A stretch of DNA of 15,908 nt from JAXGPP01 sp964436865 (GTDB taxonomy: Bacteria; Planctomycetota; Planctomycetia; Pirellulales; Thermoguttaceae). The notes beneath the pieces are model-generated. The model saw only the letters and a program-made list of their open reading frames with translations, did not search any database and was not told where the DNA came from. The position numbers were made by a program, and so were the translations under genes. The stretch covers positions 1 to 15,908 of the forward strand of contig CAYTFK010000152.1 of NCBI GenBank assembly GCA_964436865.1, given 5' to 3'. Of this stretch, positions 15,704 to 15,908 are shown piece by piece; within the stretch, counting starts at the first letter, position 1; each line of letters opens with the position of its first letter.

Positions 15704-15908
15704 ATGAACCGAGAATGGGAACTTGAGAACGTCGAGGAGGCGCACGCGCAGAACCCGGATAGCTTCTTCATTCCTGATATTGAGGAACGGCTTGCCCTGA
15801 AGCCGAACACGCTCGTTCGCCTTCACTTCCTCGTACTTGGCGAGGCTCCCGACCGGCCACGCGCGGAGCGAATGTGGGTTGAGATCAACGAACGGAGTGC
15901 CGACGGGC
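15704..15908 (+). CDS. DUF2314-like protein, N-terminal part (cut by window end)
   Basis: The frame starts with ATG at 15704 and stays open for 68 codons to the end of the window. The translation includes NVEEAHAQNPDSFFIPDIEE (residues 9-28), LKPNTLVRLHFLV and then RAERMWVEINER. This resembles DUF2314 proteins, in which a region of type 'A...NP.tF..P..e....L..gd.VkL.F' is followed by 'aERMWVeI'. Function of that family is not known to me with certainty. There is no Shine-Dalgarno and no signal peptide. The start lies 23 bases after the attC-like palindrome, and base composition matches the preceding TPR gene, so both may have arrived together. The C-terminal part is not in the window. Confidence 0.5.
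   Translation, partial: MNREWELENVEEAHAQNPDSFFIPDIEERLALKPNTLVRLHFLVLGEAPDRPRAERMWVEINERSADG

Overview
The window looks like a chromosomal stretch of a high-GC planctomycete, probably of the Pirellulales. That reading rests on the GC-rich codon use, small secreted or lipid-anchored proteins of planctomycete type, a TPR protein carrying an LATCP-type repeat, and heptameric intergenic repeats. It is inferred by eye, without any database search.

Layout. Positions 1-2059 hold three plus-strand genes: the tail of a gamma-glutamyltransferase, a small secreted secretin-like protein, and a PIG-L/LmbE-type deacetylase. They converge on a large minus-strand lipoprotein (2129-4651) that fuses a LolA-like domain, a TlpA-type thioredoxin domain and a repeat/propeller region. 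Divergent from it, 4877-7136 is a compact three-gene cluster: a LarA/DUF2088-like protein, YggS (PLP homeostasis) and YggU (DUF167). A strong hairpin separates this cluster from the convergent acetyl-CoA synthetase gene acs (7223-9181, minus strand), which has its own sigma70-like promoter. Upstream of acs on the same strand is an MFS-type transporter (9342-10685). Divergent from that are a SpoU/TrmH-family RNA methyltransferase (11083-11583) and a long SF1 helicase with a degenerate nuclease-like C-terminus (11683-14457).

From 14458 the character changes. About 700 bp contain short diverged direct repeats with hairpins, a 41-codon open remnant that may be the end of a decayed gene, a heptamer tandem array of about 120 bp, and two more perfect hairpins. 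Then come two small ORFs of visibly lower GC, a TPR protein and a DUF2314-like protein cut by the window end. They are separated by a 76-nt imperfect palindrome whose outer ends resemble integron attC core sites. This right end is the best candidate for a recently acquired or mobile segment, possibly integron-type gene cassettes without a visible integrase.

How the genes work together. The left three-quarters is mostly housekeeping: glutathione/peptide metabolism, PLP homeostasis, acetate activation, transport and RNA modification. The possible novelties are the LolA-thioredoxin-propeller lipoprotein, the LarA-like protein lacking the cofactor lysine, the helicase with a degenerate nuclease-like tail, and the attC-like element between small ORFs at the right edge. 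I did not find a complete named defence system, CRISPR array, tRNA or rRNA.
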